Shown: positions 30,892 to 39,116, counted from the first letter of the stretch. The stretch is 64,000 nt of DNA from Streptomyces sp. NBC_00461 (GCF_036013935.1 NZ_CP107902.1:4993001-5057000); one strand, 5' to 3'. Numbers and translations: made by a program. Notes: a model not told the origin generated them from the letters alone.

Positions 30892-33800
30892 GTGGGGCGT
30901 CCAGAACGACCCGTGGACCCGTCGGCCGGGCCTGTCGCGCGGCTCGCGCACGAGCTGCGGCAGCTGCGCAGTGCCGCCGGCAGCCCCTCGTACCGCGCCA
31001 TGGCCAAGGTGGCCGGCTTCGCCCCGGCAACGCTGTCGCAGGCCGCCGCCGGTGAACGGCTGCCCTCCCTCGCCGTCGTCGAGGCGTACGTACGTGCCTG
31101 CGGAGGCGACCCGGCCGCGTGGAGGCCGCGCTGGCAGGAGGCCGAGAGGGAGGTCGAGCAGGAGGCCGGACGGGAGCCGGTCGAGCCCTGGGGGGACGGC
31201 CCGGCGCCGTACCGTGGTCTGGCGCGGTTCGAGCCGGACGACCGGCACCTGTTCTTCGGGCGGGACCGGGTGCTGGCCGAGCTGGTGGAGCTGGTGTGCG
31301 AGCACCGGTTGGCGGTGCTGTTCGGGCCCTCGGGCAGCGGCAAGTCCTCGCTGCTGCGCGCCGGGCTGGTGCCGCGGCTGCGCGAGACGATCGCCGGGCG
31401 TGGGTCCCCGGCCGTGCTGCGGATCCTCACCCCGGGCGCAAGACCCGCCACGACCTACGGTCATCTGCTGAGCCCCGCCGCGGGCGAGCCGGAGAGCTGG
31501 GTCGTCGTGGACCAGTTCGAGGAGGTCTTCACCCTCTGCAACGACCCGCAGGAACGTTCCCGCTTCATCGACCTGCTGCTCGCCGCCCGAGCCCCGGACA
31601 GCGGTCTGCGCGTGCTCATCGCCGTACGCGCCGACTTCTACGCCCGCTGCGCCGAGCACTGCGGCATCGCGCAGGCCCTGAACGAGGCCGGACTGCTGCT
31701 GTGCCCGATGACCTCCGAAGAACTGCGCGAGGCGGTGGTCGGACCGGCGCAGGCCGCCGGGTACCTGGTGGAGCGGACGCTGACCGCGCACCTGGTGAAG
31801 GAGGTCCTGGCCGAGCCGGGCGGACTGCCGATGCTCTCGCACGTGCTGCTCGAGACCTGGCGCCGCCGCAAGCGCCGGCTGCTCACCCTCGCCGGGTACG
31901 AGGCCGCAGGCGGGCTGCGCGGCGCGATCGCCGCGACCGCCGAGGAGGTGTACGGCGGTCTGCCCCCGGAGCAGGCGCGGGCGGCTCGGCATGTGTTGCT
32001 GCGGATGGTCGTACCGGGTCAGGGCACACCTGACACCCGGCGCCCGTCCACCCATGAGGAGCTGTCGCAGTGCCCGGATGCGCAGGTGGTGGTGGAGCGG
32101 CTGACCCGCGCCCGGCTGCTGACCGCCGACGAGGACGGGGTGCAGCTGGCCCACGAGGCTCTGATCAGCTGCTGGCCCCGGCTGCACGACTGGATCGAGG
32201 AGGACCGCGAGCGGCTGCGCCACCACCGGATGCTCGCCGACGCGGCCCGTGCCTGGCTGGAGCACGACCGCGACCCCGGCGCCCTGTACCGGGGCGTGCG
32301 GCTGGCCCGCGCGGAGGAACTGTTCCCGGACCACGCCTCCGACCCGGCGCTGACCGTGCCGGAGCGGGCCTTCCTCACCGCCGCGCTGGAGGCACGCGAG
32401 ACGGAACGCCTGGCCGCCGCACGGATCAGCCGCCGGCACCGGATGCTCACCGGGTCGCTGTCCGCCGTGCTGGCGCTCGCGCTGCTGACGGCCTTCGCCG
32501 TGTGGCGGGAACGCGACGACAACCTGCGCCGGCGCACCCAGGAAGCGGCCCGCCGGGCCGCCGGGGTTGCCGACGCGCTGCGTACGACCGACCCGCGCAC
32601 CGCGTTGCTGCTCGGTGCGGCCTCCTGGCGGATCGCCGAACTGCCCGAGACCCGCCGGGCACTGCTCGGCTCCCTCGCCCAGCCGGAGTCGGACACCTTC
32701 ACGGACCCGACGCCCGGTGACACGCCCCAGCGGTTACTCACCGATGCCGGACGCACCCTGGTCAGCGCCGACGGCGCCACCTGGCGGAGCTGGGACGTGG
32801 TCACCCACCGCCGCACGGGCGGGGGTCGGCTCCCGCCCGGCATGGTGACGGCGGCCGGCCCGCACGCACGGGCGCTCGCGATATCCGGCGACGACGGAGC
32901 ACGGTTGTGGGACACGGCCGCCGGCCGGTGGACCGCCGGATCTGCGGTGCTCCCGGCCATCGCCGACGTACGTTTCACCGGCGACGGCCGCGCCTATCTG
33001 GCCGCCGACGGGGACCGGCTGCGGCTGGGCTCGGTCGCGGACGGCCGGGTGCTGTTCGAGGCTCGCGTACCGGGCGCGACGGCCACGGCCGTCAGTGCGG
33101 ACGGCCGGTACGTGGCCGCCTGCCCCGAAGGGCAGGCACTGCGCGTGTGGGACACCGCGGCGGGCCGCCCGCTGACCGGCGCCTGGCAGCAGGACCGGAT
33201 GTGCCGTGTAGGTGCCGTGCTGGTCGAACTCGGCACCGACCGGGTGGCCGCCGTCACCGCCGACGGGGTCCGCGTCTGGGACATCCGGACCGGCCGCCGC
33301 GTCGCCGACCTGGACGAACCCCGGGTGCACCACGTGTCCTTCAGTGCGGACGGCGCCTTCCTGGCTACGGTCGACGGCGCCGAACTACGGGTGTGGAGGC
33401 TCGCCGCGCCCGATAGACCCGTCTTCCGGCACTCCCTGAACAACCAGCAGATCAACCGTCCCCCGGCCTTCGCCCCGGACGGCCGCACCCTGCGCTATCT
33501 GGAGGGCGGCACCGTCCACACCCTCGACCTCGGCGCCGCCGTCACTCCCGACTGGCGCCCTGTAGCGCAGGCCGACGTGCGGCTCAGCCCGGACGGCCGT
33601 ACCTACGCCACAGCCGAGCGCAACGGCGACCACTACCTGTTCCGGCTGTGCGACACCGCCGACGGCCGCGTGCTGCGCACGTTACCGCCGGTGCCTGTCC
33701 CGGTCTCCGACGACCCCGCGCTGCCGGTTCTCCCGGTCGACATCCTCCCGCTGCTGGTGTTCAGCACGGACGGCACCCGGTTCGGGTACGGCGTCTCGGC

Positions 33801-34611
33801 GTCCGGACATACGGTGACCGCGCAACCGTTCACCGTGTGGGACGTGCCGCACGATCGGGCCGTGAGCACGCTCGACCTGCCGGGCGCAGCGGTGATCGCG
33901 GCTGCCCTCGGCCCGCGGGGCCGCACCCTCCACACCACCCGCATGACAGCCGCCGGCCGCTTTATCAACGAGGTGTGGGACACCGGCACCCGGCGGCGTA
34001 CGGCGGTGCCGGCCGGCCCGGCCGCCCATGACCTGACGCTCCGCGGCGACGGACGGCTGCTCGCGGGCGTCGGCACCGTGGCCCGGCCGCCGTCCTGGCG
34101 GGCGGCCGGGCTGGACCTGGTCCAGGGCAGCCCGCTCGGCACGCTGGCCTTCGCCCCCGACGGCTCACGGCTGGCGGCCGGCGACCAGACCGGCCGGGTC
34201 ACCCTGTGGGACGGCGAGCTGCGCCACCGCACCGGCGTACTGCGCAACGTCTTCCCGCCCCCGCTCGACGGCCACCCCGGGCCGGAGGCGGTGACAGCCC
34301 TCGCGTTCAGCCCCGACGGGCGCACCCTGGCGGTCGGCGGGGACGGTGGCGGCCTGCAACTGTGGGACGTGCCTACCGGGCAGCCGCTCGGCGGACTGCT
34401 CACCACCCCCGGAGAGGCCGTGTACACACTCGCGTTCGGCCCCGACGGCACCACCCTGTACGCGGGCAGCGCCCACGTGCCGCTCCAGCGGTACGACATC
34501 GACCCCGCACATGCCCTGAGCCGGGTGTGCGCCCGTGCGGGCGGGGCCGGGCCGAGCCGAGCCCAATGGCGAACGTACGTGCCGGACGCCCCGTACCGGC
34601 GGGTGTGCTGA
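30892..34611 (+). CDS. HTH - nSTAND1 NTPase - membrane segment - WD40-repeat protein
   Basis: The 1239-aa protein has an N-terminal HTH (YRAMAKVAGFAPATLSQAAAG, ~35-60), a nSTAND1 NTPase (Walker A GPSGSGKSS 145-153, Walker B VVVDQFEE 204-211), a hydrophobic segment (~519-540, SLSAVLALALLTAFAVW) and a C-terminal WD40-like beta-propeller (~600-1239) with repeated GD-to-LWD units. Start is GTG 30892 with GGAGG 8 nt upstream. This architecture is common in Streptomyces as a putative ligand-triggered switch, and related STAND-WD40 proteins act in signalling and defence. The trigger and output here are unknown. It may sit in the membrane with the propeller exposed (inference). Confidence 0.88.
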   Translation: MGRPERPVDPSAGPVARLAHELRQLRSAAGSPSYRAMAKVAGFAPATLSQAAAGERLPSLAVVEAYVRACGGDPAAWRPRWQEAEREVEQEAGREPVEPWGDGPAPYRGLARFEPDDRHLFFGRDRVLAELVELVCEHRLAVLFGPSGSGKSSLLRAGLVPRLRETIAGRGSPAVLRILTPGARPATTYGHLLSPAAGEPESWVVVDQFEEVFTLCNDPQERSRFIDLLLAARAPDSGLRVLIAVRADFYARCAEHCGIAQALNEAGLLLCPMTSEELREAVVGPAQAAGYLVERTLTAHLVKEVLAEPGGLPMLSHVLLETWRRRKRRLLTLAGYEAAGGLRGAIAATAEEVYGGLPPEQARAARHVLLRMVVPGQGTPDTRRPSTHEELSQCPDAQVVVERLTRARLLTADEDGVQLAHEALISCWPRLHDWIEEDRERLRHHRMLADAARAWLEHDRDPGALYRGVRLARAEELFPDHASDPALTVPERAFLTAALEARETERLAAARISRRHRMLTGSLSAVLALALLTAFAVWRERDDNLRRRTQEAARRAAGVADALRTTDPRTALLLGAASWRIAELPETRRALLGSLAQPESDTFTDPTPGDTPQRLLTDAGRTLVSADGATWRSWDVVTHRRTGGGRLPPGMVTAAGPHARALAISGDDGARLWDTAAGRWTAGSAVLPAIADVRFTGDGRAYLAADGDRLRLGSVADGRVLFEARVPGATATAVSADGRYVAACPEGQALRVWDTAAGRPLTGAWQQDRMCRVGAVLVELGTDRVAAVTADGVRVWDIRTGRRVADLDEPRVHHVSFSADGAFLATVDGAELRVWRLAAPDRPVFRHSLNNQQINRPPAFAPDGRTLRYLEGGTVHTLDLGAAVTPDWRPVAQADVRLSPDGRTYATAERNGDHYLFRLCDTADGRVLRTLPPVPVPVSDDPALPVLPVDILPLLVFSTDGTRFGYGVSASGHTVTAQPFTVWDVPHDRAVSTLDLPGAAVIAAALGPRGRTLHTTRMTAAGRFINEVWDTGTRRRTAVPAGPAAHDLTLRGDGRLLAGVGTVARPPSWRAAGLDLVQGSPLGTLAFAPDGSRLAAGDQTGRVTLWDGELRHRTGVLRNVFPPPLDGHPGPEAVTALAFSPDGRTLAVGGDGGGLQLWDVPTGQPLGGLLTTPGEAVYTLAFGPDGTTLYAGSAHVPLQRYDIDPAHALSRVCARAGGAGPSRAQWRTYVPDAPYRRVC

Positions 34612-34945
34612 GCGCAGGGGACAAGGTGCCCATGGCGGAGACGAAAGGCCGCCCGCGTCTCCGGCGCCGAGACCTGGACCTCGGGCGTGCCTGGTCGCCG
34701 GCCGGGAAGAACTCCCGGCTGACGCCGTCCTCGTCGAAGCCGCTCATGGGGCCGGCGGCCAGGCCGCGACGCTGTTCTTCTCCTCGCGTTCAGTCAGGAC
34801 CTGGAAGAGAACTGTCTCGGGGAACATCGGTACAGCCGTGGTCTGGAGCTGCGATTCTCCGTGTCCGCGTGGACCTGGAGCTGTTCGCGGAGGCCGACTG
34901 CCTCGGGGGGGAGCGGTTTCCCGCGTCGGCGAAGAGGGACGGGCT
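34612..34945. other. Intergenic region, no gene supported
   Basis: A 334-bp gap between convergent genes. ORFs here have no RBS and no family-like sequence. No clear terminator hairpin was identified. Confidence 0.4.
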
Positions 34946-35857
34946 TCAGTGGCGCAGGTTGTGGGAGAGGTCCAGCATGGCGTCGATGGTTTCCTGCTCG
35001 TCTTGTTCCGTGCCGTGGTCGCTGAGCTTCACGATCACTGTGCGCTCGGCCGGATTGACGTAGATGTACTGGCCGTAGACGCCTACCGCGCTGAAGTCGC
35101 CCGTGGCGCCGCTGGGATGCCACCACTGGGCGGAGTAGCTCCATCCGTTGGACATCGTCACCGCGGGGGTGCTCAGGCGGTCGATCCAGGCTTGGGGGAC
35201 GATCTGGCGGTCGCCGGCCCGGCCGTTGTCGAGGACGAGCTGTCCTATCTTGGCGAAGTCGCGGGCCGTGGCGTTCAGGCAGCAGAAGGACTTCTCCGTC
35301 CCGCCCTCGCGGTCCAGGTTCCAGGTGGCGTCGTCTTCGGCGCCCATCGGTTGCCAGATGCGCTCCTGGAGCAGCGCCGCCACGGACTTGCCCTCCACAC
35401 GGTGCAGGATCTGGCCCAGGAGCTGGGTGTCCACGCTGCGGTACTCGCCCTTGCTGCCCGGGGTGAAGCGCAGGGCGCGGTTGTCCTTGACGAAGTTCGG
35501 CAGGTCGGTGGTGAGGTACATCCGCGGGGTGCCGGTCATGGGTATGCCGCTGTAGTCCTCGCTCACGTCGATGCCGCTGCTCATGTCCAGCAGGTGGCGC
35601 ACGGTGATCTTGTCGTAGGCGCCGTCCTTCGAGATCACGGACTTCGCGGTGGACCAGGACCCGTGACGGGTCTGGGCGTCGACGCCGTCGCGGTACCACT
35701 CGTGGGCCAGGTGGCCGTCGCGCAGGACGAGGAAGGCGTTGGTGTGGGTGTCCGTCAGGAATTGCCGGGTGTCCTTGCGTCCGTCCTTCCAGGGCACCGT
35801 GGCCGGCAGTGCCACCGGGGCCTTCCGCCGCGGTGCCGGCTTGGCGGACGCGGACAC
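34946..35857 (-). CDS. Serine hydrolase (class C beta-lactamase/6-aminohexanoate-dimer hydrolase type), probably internally deleted
   Basis: The 303-aa product has the SxxK nucleophile motif STAK (69-72) and the second-motif tyrosine in YRSVDTQLLG (Tyr139), and ends in a family-typical C-terminus (QYIYVNPAERTVIVKLSDHG). Between STAKSVIS and AYDKITVRHLLDMSSG about 25-30 residues usual in this family (helix after the nucleophile) are missing without a frameshift. No ordinary signal or start context is seen: the GTG at 35857 is weak and the frame is open, start-less, further upstream to a TAG near 35938. It is probably non-functional or altered. Confidence 0.6.
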   Translation of the reverse strand: MSASAKPAPRRKAPVALPATVPWKDGRKDTRQFLTDTHTNAFLVLRDGHLAHEWYRDGVDAQTRHGSWSTAKSVISKDGAYDKITVRHLLDMSSGIDVSEDYSGIPMTGTPRMYLTTDLPNFVKDNRALRFTPGSKGEYRSVDTQLLGQILHRVEGKSVAALLQERIWQPMGAEDDATWNLDREGGTEKSFCCLNATARDFAKIGQLVLDNGRAGDRQIVPQAWIDRLSTPAVTMSNGWSYSAQWWHPSGATGDFSAVGVYGQYIYVNPAERTVIVKLSDHGTEQDEQETIDAMLDLSHNLRH

Positions 35858-36289
35858 AGTACGGGCCGGGAAGAGGGCGCCTTGCTGCGAGGGCGGGGTG
35901 TTCGCCAGACGGATGGTCTGATCGGGTCGGGCTACCTATCGGCTCTGGGTGCGATATCTGGCGGGTACGACCCGGCTGCGGGCGGGCTCAAACCACGGTG
36001 ACCACGATCAAGCACGTCCCGCTGAAGCCGCAGCGGGGCCTTGCGTCACCTTCTCCAGCGATTTGCTTCGGAATGCATCGATGGGGGCGCGCGAGAGCCC
36101 GGGACTCGGCGGCATTTGGCCCCTTACGGAGAGTCGGCAATCGCGACTGCAACGACTACCTGCCCCGTGCTGACACGTCAGCACGGGACCTGGACCGAGC
36201 AGGATCGAGCAGGATGTAGGGGGATGGAAACGGGAGTCTTTGTCCCGGTTCTCTGGCAAAGCCGCAGGTCAGGAAGATAGCAATTTCGA
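35858..36289. other. Right-end region of element without an intact gene
   Basis: About 430 bp to the right-hand repeat. It contains the second copy of the element palindrome and no plausible coding sequence; in particular no recombinase. Confidence 0.5.
36164..36187. repeat. Palindrome at right end of element
   Basis: CCCGTGCTGAC (36164-36174) and GTCAGCACGGG (36177-36187) are exact inverted repeats with a 2-nt spacer. The core GTGCTGAC-NN-GTCAGCAC is the same as at 23530-23547. Confidence 0.85.
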
Positions 36290-36311
36290 GTTCGACTCCC
36301 CTAGGCTCCAC
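36290..36311 (+). repeat. attR-like direct repeat (partial tRNA-Ala 3' end)
   Basis: Exact 22-bp copy of 23457-23478. The sequence to its left does not continue as a tRNA, so this is only the 3' end of the gene. Confidence 0.8.
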
Positions 36312-36319
36312 ATCGAAAA

Positions 36320-36356
36320 GCCCCTCCTACCTGTGGAAACACGGGTAGGAGGGGCT
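36320..36356 (+). terminator. Terminator after the right-hand tRNA fragment
   Basis: AGCCCCTCCTACC pairs with GGTAGGAGGGGCT around a TGTGGAAACAC-type loop, then TTTT. It is clearly related to the tRNA-Ala terminator at 23485-23523. Confidence 0.85.
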
Positions 36357-36507
36357 TTTTGCGGCCCGCCGACAGCACACCGGTCGCTCACCGGACAGTG
36401 ACGATCGAGGGTGTGATCCGCAGTGTCTGTCTGTTCCGCCTGCCTGCACTGCCTGCTCGCTGGGCGCCCGAGCCGGGGTGATTTTGGCGAGTGGTGGACG
36501 GGCGTCC

Positions 36508-37179
36508 TCAGCCGGTGCCGGCTCCGGCGCCCACCTCGGCCTCGGTTCGGGCGTCGTCCCGGGTGGTCGTGGTCGCCGGGTCGGTGACGCCCTCCGGGCG
36601 TAGGCGGACGATGGTGGCCGGATGGGCGATGGACGGCAGGATGTGACGCCACATCACGGCCACGCGCCCGTGCAGGTCGGTCCGTCGGTTGATGGCCTCG
36701 GACACCAACTGGACGCCGGTGAAGGTGGCGACGACGAACTCGGCCGTCTCCCTGGGCACGACCTGGGGGAGTACCTCGCCCTGCTTCTGCCCCTCGGCCA
36801 GCAGCCGGGTGGTGAGGTCGAACCAATCGCCCCATGGATGGGTGCCGTTGAAGAAGACGCCCTCTATGGACAGTCGTGTCCCCGCTCTCGCGAGGGCGTC
36901 GTGGCGCAGCCCGTGGGCGAACTGGTGCGTGATGTCGATGATCGACTGCAGGGGGGAGAGTCGGGGTTCCACAGTCACCAGGCCGGTCTGCTCGTCCATG
37001 ATCGCCTGGGCGAGCGACTCCTTGGACGGGAAGTGGAAGTACATCGCGCCCTTGGTGACGTTCGCACGACGCAGGATCTCCGAGGTGGCCGCGCGTTCGT
37101 AGCCGTACTCGGCGAACACACTCGCCGCGGCTTCCACGATCGAGCGCCGGGTCTGCAGCGCGCGAGCCTGCTTGGCCAT
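36508..37179 (-). CDS. TetR-family regulator resembling gamma-butyrolactone receptors (ArpA/ScbR type)
   Basis: The 223-aa product starts MAKQARALQTRRSIVEAAAS behind GGAGGGG. The HTH (TSEILRRANVTKGAMYFHFPSKESLAQAI) is of the ArpA/ScbR kind, which bind ARE sites and release them on binding gamma-butyrolactone autoregulators. The C-terminal ligand domain contains the HPWGDWFDLTTRLLAEGQKQGEVLP stretch. ~25 residues of Thr/Asp/Glu/Gly-rich tail follow. Two ARE-like sites lie upstream. No AfsA-like synthase gene is adjacent, so it may be an orphan receptor. Ligand binding is inferred. Confidence 0.82.
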   Translation of the reverse strand: MAKQARALQTRRSIVEAAASVFAEYGYERAATSEILRRANVTKGAMYFHFPSKESLAQAIMDEQTGLVTVEPRLSPLQSIIDITHQFAHGLRHDALARAGTRLSIEGVFFNGTHPWGDWFDLTTRLLAEGQKQGEVLPQVVPRETAEFVVATFTGVQLVSEAINRRTDLHGRVAVMWRHILPSIAHPATIVRLRPEGVTDPATTTTRDDARTEAEVGAGAGTG

Positions 37180-37219
37180 TTCTTCCCCTCCGACGCGTGC
37201 TTTCTCCATCAACTCTAGC

Positions 37220-37238
37220 GAACCACCCGGTCTGTTTC
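37220..37238. promoter_or_regulatory. ARE-like operator candidate 1
   Basis: GAACCACCCGGTCTGTTTC, with the CCGGTCTGTTT half typical of gamma-butyrolactone receptor sites, centred about 50 bp upstream of the TetR start. Confidence 0.45.
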
Positions 37239-37348
37239 CGTAAGGCCTTCCTGCGGTGGGCCAGGGGGATTACCGCCTCTCCCAGCCTCAGGCTCCACCT
37301 GGGGTGATGTGGGCCATATGGCGCGTGCCACAGTTTTTCGGAGCAAAA

Positions 37349-37369
37349 GAAACCGATCAGTCTGTTTTC
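37349..37369. promoter_or_regulatory. ARE-like operator candidate 2
   Basis: An imperfect palindrome with outer arms GAAAC and GTTTTC and core CGATCAGTCT. It shares TCTGTTT with candidate 1, 129 bp away. Confidence 0.4.
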
Positions 37370-37440
37370 CGCCCGGCTGATACGCGAGACAACAGGTCTG
37401 CTTGCGAGGCCAGCGGCGGCTGTCGACTGTCGGCTGTCTT

Positions 37441-37454
37441 GTTTCACGTGAAAC
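37441..37454. other. parS site
   Basis: A perfect GTTTCACGTGAAAC in the 338-bp gap between the TetR and DUF5324 genes, about 29.5 kb from oriC. Confidence 0.93.
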
Positions 37455-37458
37455 ACAG

Positions 37459-37496
37459 CGGTGGGGCGGGAGACCCTCAAGTCTCCCGCCCCACCG
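37459..37496 (-). terminator. Terminator of the DUF5324 gene
   Basis: A 16-bp perfect stem, CGGTGGGGCGGGAGAC with its complement, and a 6-nt loop (37475-37480), 22 bp past the stop at 37518. Confidence 0.85.
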
Positions 37497-37517
37497 TGCA
37501 GTTAGGCACGCAGGACC

Positions 37518-38219
37518 TCACCGGCCGTCGTCGCGCTGCGCGGCCTCTTCCTCGGCCTGCTTGGCCTGTACCTCCGGGTCGAGCACCGACTGACCGCTGC
37601 CGTCCACAGACGTCAGGCGGCTCGACTCCGGAACCTCCGTCGCGGCGGGCGGTTCGACCAGCCAGTCCGGGTTGGCCTGCTTGTCCCACCACTTCCAGGC
37701 GGCGAAGGCGCCGCCGGCGAGCGCGCCGACCACCAGCAGCACCTTCGCGGCACGGCCGGCCCGCGCTCGCCGCTCGTGCTTGCGCACCAGTTTCTGGATC
37801 TCCTTGGGCGAGACCTGACCGCGCAGGGCGGCCAGCGCGGCGACACCGCGCGCGGTGGCCTCGTCCTTGACGGGGCCGGTCGCGGCCACGGCCTGCTCCA
37901 GCCTCGGCCGGGAATAGTCGGCGGCCTGCCGTGCGGCCTGCCGGGTACGGATAGCAGCCTCATGGGCGGCCTGGTCGACCTTCGGCGGAACGTACGTAAG
38001 GGCCTGCTCCAGGCGCGGCATGACATGCGCGTCGTACTGGACGCGGGCCTGATCGGCGGCCTGCGACACCTTCGGCGCGAGCCGTACGCGTGCCTCGTGT
38101 GCGTAGTGCGAGGCCCTGTCCTTGGCCGTGTCGGCGTAGGGCGCCACCACTTCCGCGGCGTGCAGCACGCTGTCCTTCGCCGAACCGGTCGCGGCGCGCA
38201 CGCTGTCGATGCGGGTCAC
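37518..38219 (-). CDS. DUF5324 family membrane-anchored protein
   Basis: The 233-aa product starts at GTG 38219 with a strong GAGGAGG RBS. Residues 1-150 are Ala/Arg/Gln-rich amphipathic helices without clear breaks (AADQARVQYDAHVMPRLEQA and similar), likely coiled-coil. One membrane helix follows (AAKVLLVVGALAGGAFAAWKWW, ~160-182) and then an acidic tail. The DUF5324 name is my recollection of the Streptomyces family next to the peptidyl-prolyl isomerase gene. Function is unknown. Confidence 0.8.
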   Translation of the reverse strand: MTRIDSVRAATGSAKDSVLHAAEVVAPYADTAKDRASHYAHEARVRLAPKVSQAADQARVQYDAHVMPRLEQALTYVPPKVDQAAHEAAIRTRQAARQAADYSRPRLEQAVAATGPVKDEATARGVAALAALRGQVSPKEIQKLVRKHERRARAGRAAKVLLVVGALAGGAFAAWKWWDKQANPDWLVEPPAATEVPESSRLTSVDGSGQSVLDPEVQAKQAEEEAAQRDDGR

Positions 38220-38582
38220 GGGTTTCCTCCTCCTCGGTGGCGTACGGTATTTCGACTTTCCACCCTTTTACGGATCATGCCTGTCAACAGACCCCGGGGC
38301 ATGTGAGGGCGGGCATCCGGGTCATGCATACCGACTCCGAACCATCTCCGATCAAGATCTGATCAAGTGCCGATCAAGTCCAATAGAGGATGAATACGGG
38401 GCAACAGGCGCTTGTCGTCGACAATGCCACGGATCGCCGCCGAGCGCCCCCGGCCCGGACGTACTCGCCGGGTTTTCTGCGAACGACTTCCCCCTATACG
38501 CACTCATAGGCAGGCGCCAGGGGACGGGCCGCGCGGACCATGCAAGGATCGGGAACCACAGGAAGACAACGGAAGGCACATC
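38220..38582. promoter_or_regulatory. Divergent promoter region DUF5324/PPIase
   Basis: 363 bp with no gene. It holds the GATCAAG repeats, an AT-richer stretch at 38330-38400 and the GGAAGG RBS of the PPIase gene. Confidence 0.5.
38350..38378. promoter_or_regulatory. Three GATCAAG heptamers at 11-bp spacing
   Basis: GATCAAG occurs at 38350, 38361 and 38372, exactly one helical turn apart, in the divergent DUF5324-PPIase promoter region. Direct heptamers at 11-bp spacing are the binding mode of SARP/OmpR-type activators. Confidence 0.6.
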
Positions 38583-39116
38583 GTGGCTGAGCAGCTTTAC
38601 GCCACCCTGAAGACCAACAACGGCGACATCGACATCCGGCTTCTGCCGAACCACGCGCCCAAGACGGTCCGAAACTTTGTCGAGCTCGCCACGGGCGAGC
38701 GTGAGTGGGTCAACCCCGAGACGGGTCGCAAGTCCACGGACAGGCTCTACGACGGCACGGTCTTCCACCGGGTGATCAGCGGATTCATGATCCAGGGCGG
38801 GGACCCGCTGGGCAACGGCACCGGCGGCCCCGGCTACCAGTTCGCGGACGAGTTCCACCCCGAGCTCTCCTTCAACAAGCCCTACCTGCTGGCCATGGCC
38901 AACGCGGGTCCGGGCACCAACGGCTCGCAGTTCTTCATCACCGTGTCCCCCGCGACGCATTTGAACCGCAAGCACACGATCTTCGGTGAGGTCACCGACG
39001 CCGCGAGCCAGAAGGTGATCGACGCCATCGCCACGGCCCAGACCAACCCGCGCACCGACCGCCCGCTCAACGACATCGTCATCGAGTCGGTCGTCGTCGA
39101 GACCCGCCAGGGCTGA
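38583..39116 (+). CDS. ppiA: Cyclophilin-type peptidyl-prolyl cis-trans isomerase
   Basis: The 177-aa protein catalyses proline isomerisation in protein folding. Cyclophilin motifs: FHRVISGFMIQGGDPLGNGTGG (catalytic Arg and Phe/Gln), MANAGPGTNGSQFFIT, and HTIFGEV. No signal peptide, so it is cytoplasmic. The start is GTG at 38583, after GGAAGG; the upstream frame to 38412 crosses the promoter region. It precedes the rhomboid gene, separated by a terminator. Confidence 0.95.
   Translation: MAEQLYATLKTNNGDIDIRLLPNHAPKTVRNFVELATGEREWVNPETGRKSTDRLYDGTVFHRVISGFMIQGGDPLGNGTGGPGYQFADEFHPELSFNKPYLLAMANAGPGTNGSQFFITVSPATHLNRKHTIFGEVTDAASQKVIDAIATAQTNPRTDRPLNDIVIESVVVETRQG

Larger units (their letters stand above)
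23457..36311. mobile_element. Putative tRNA-Ala-integrated genomic element (about 12.8 kb), no integrase found
   Basis: The segment is bounded by exact 22-bp direct repeats starting GTTCGACTCC and ending AGGCTCCAC, the left copy being the 3' end of tRNA-Ala. Both copies are followed by similar terminators (AGCCCCTC ... GTGGAAA ... GGAGGGGCT). The same palindrome GTGCTGAC-NN-GTCAGCAC lies just inside each end (23530, 36167). Content is accessory: secreted RNase, STAND-type regulators, lipoprotein, small secreted proteins, damaged genes. Known actinomycete elements integrate at tRNA 3' ends by tyrosine recombinases. None is seen here, so this is probably a decayed or in-trans-mobilised element. 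The boundaries are well supported; the mobility is inferred. Confidence 0.65.

Noticed and set aside
23479..36289. An integrase, excisionase or replication gene in the element
   Set aside because: I looked in the open frames of the interval, including the start-less frame at 23781-24134, for the R..HxxR..Y pattern, small MerR-like Xis proteins and Rep/Tra-type proteins and saw none.
36290..36311. A second tRNA-Ala gene
   Set aside because: Only the 3' end is present; no D-arm or anticodon arm lies to the left.
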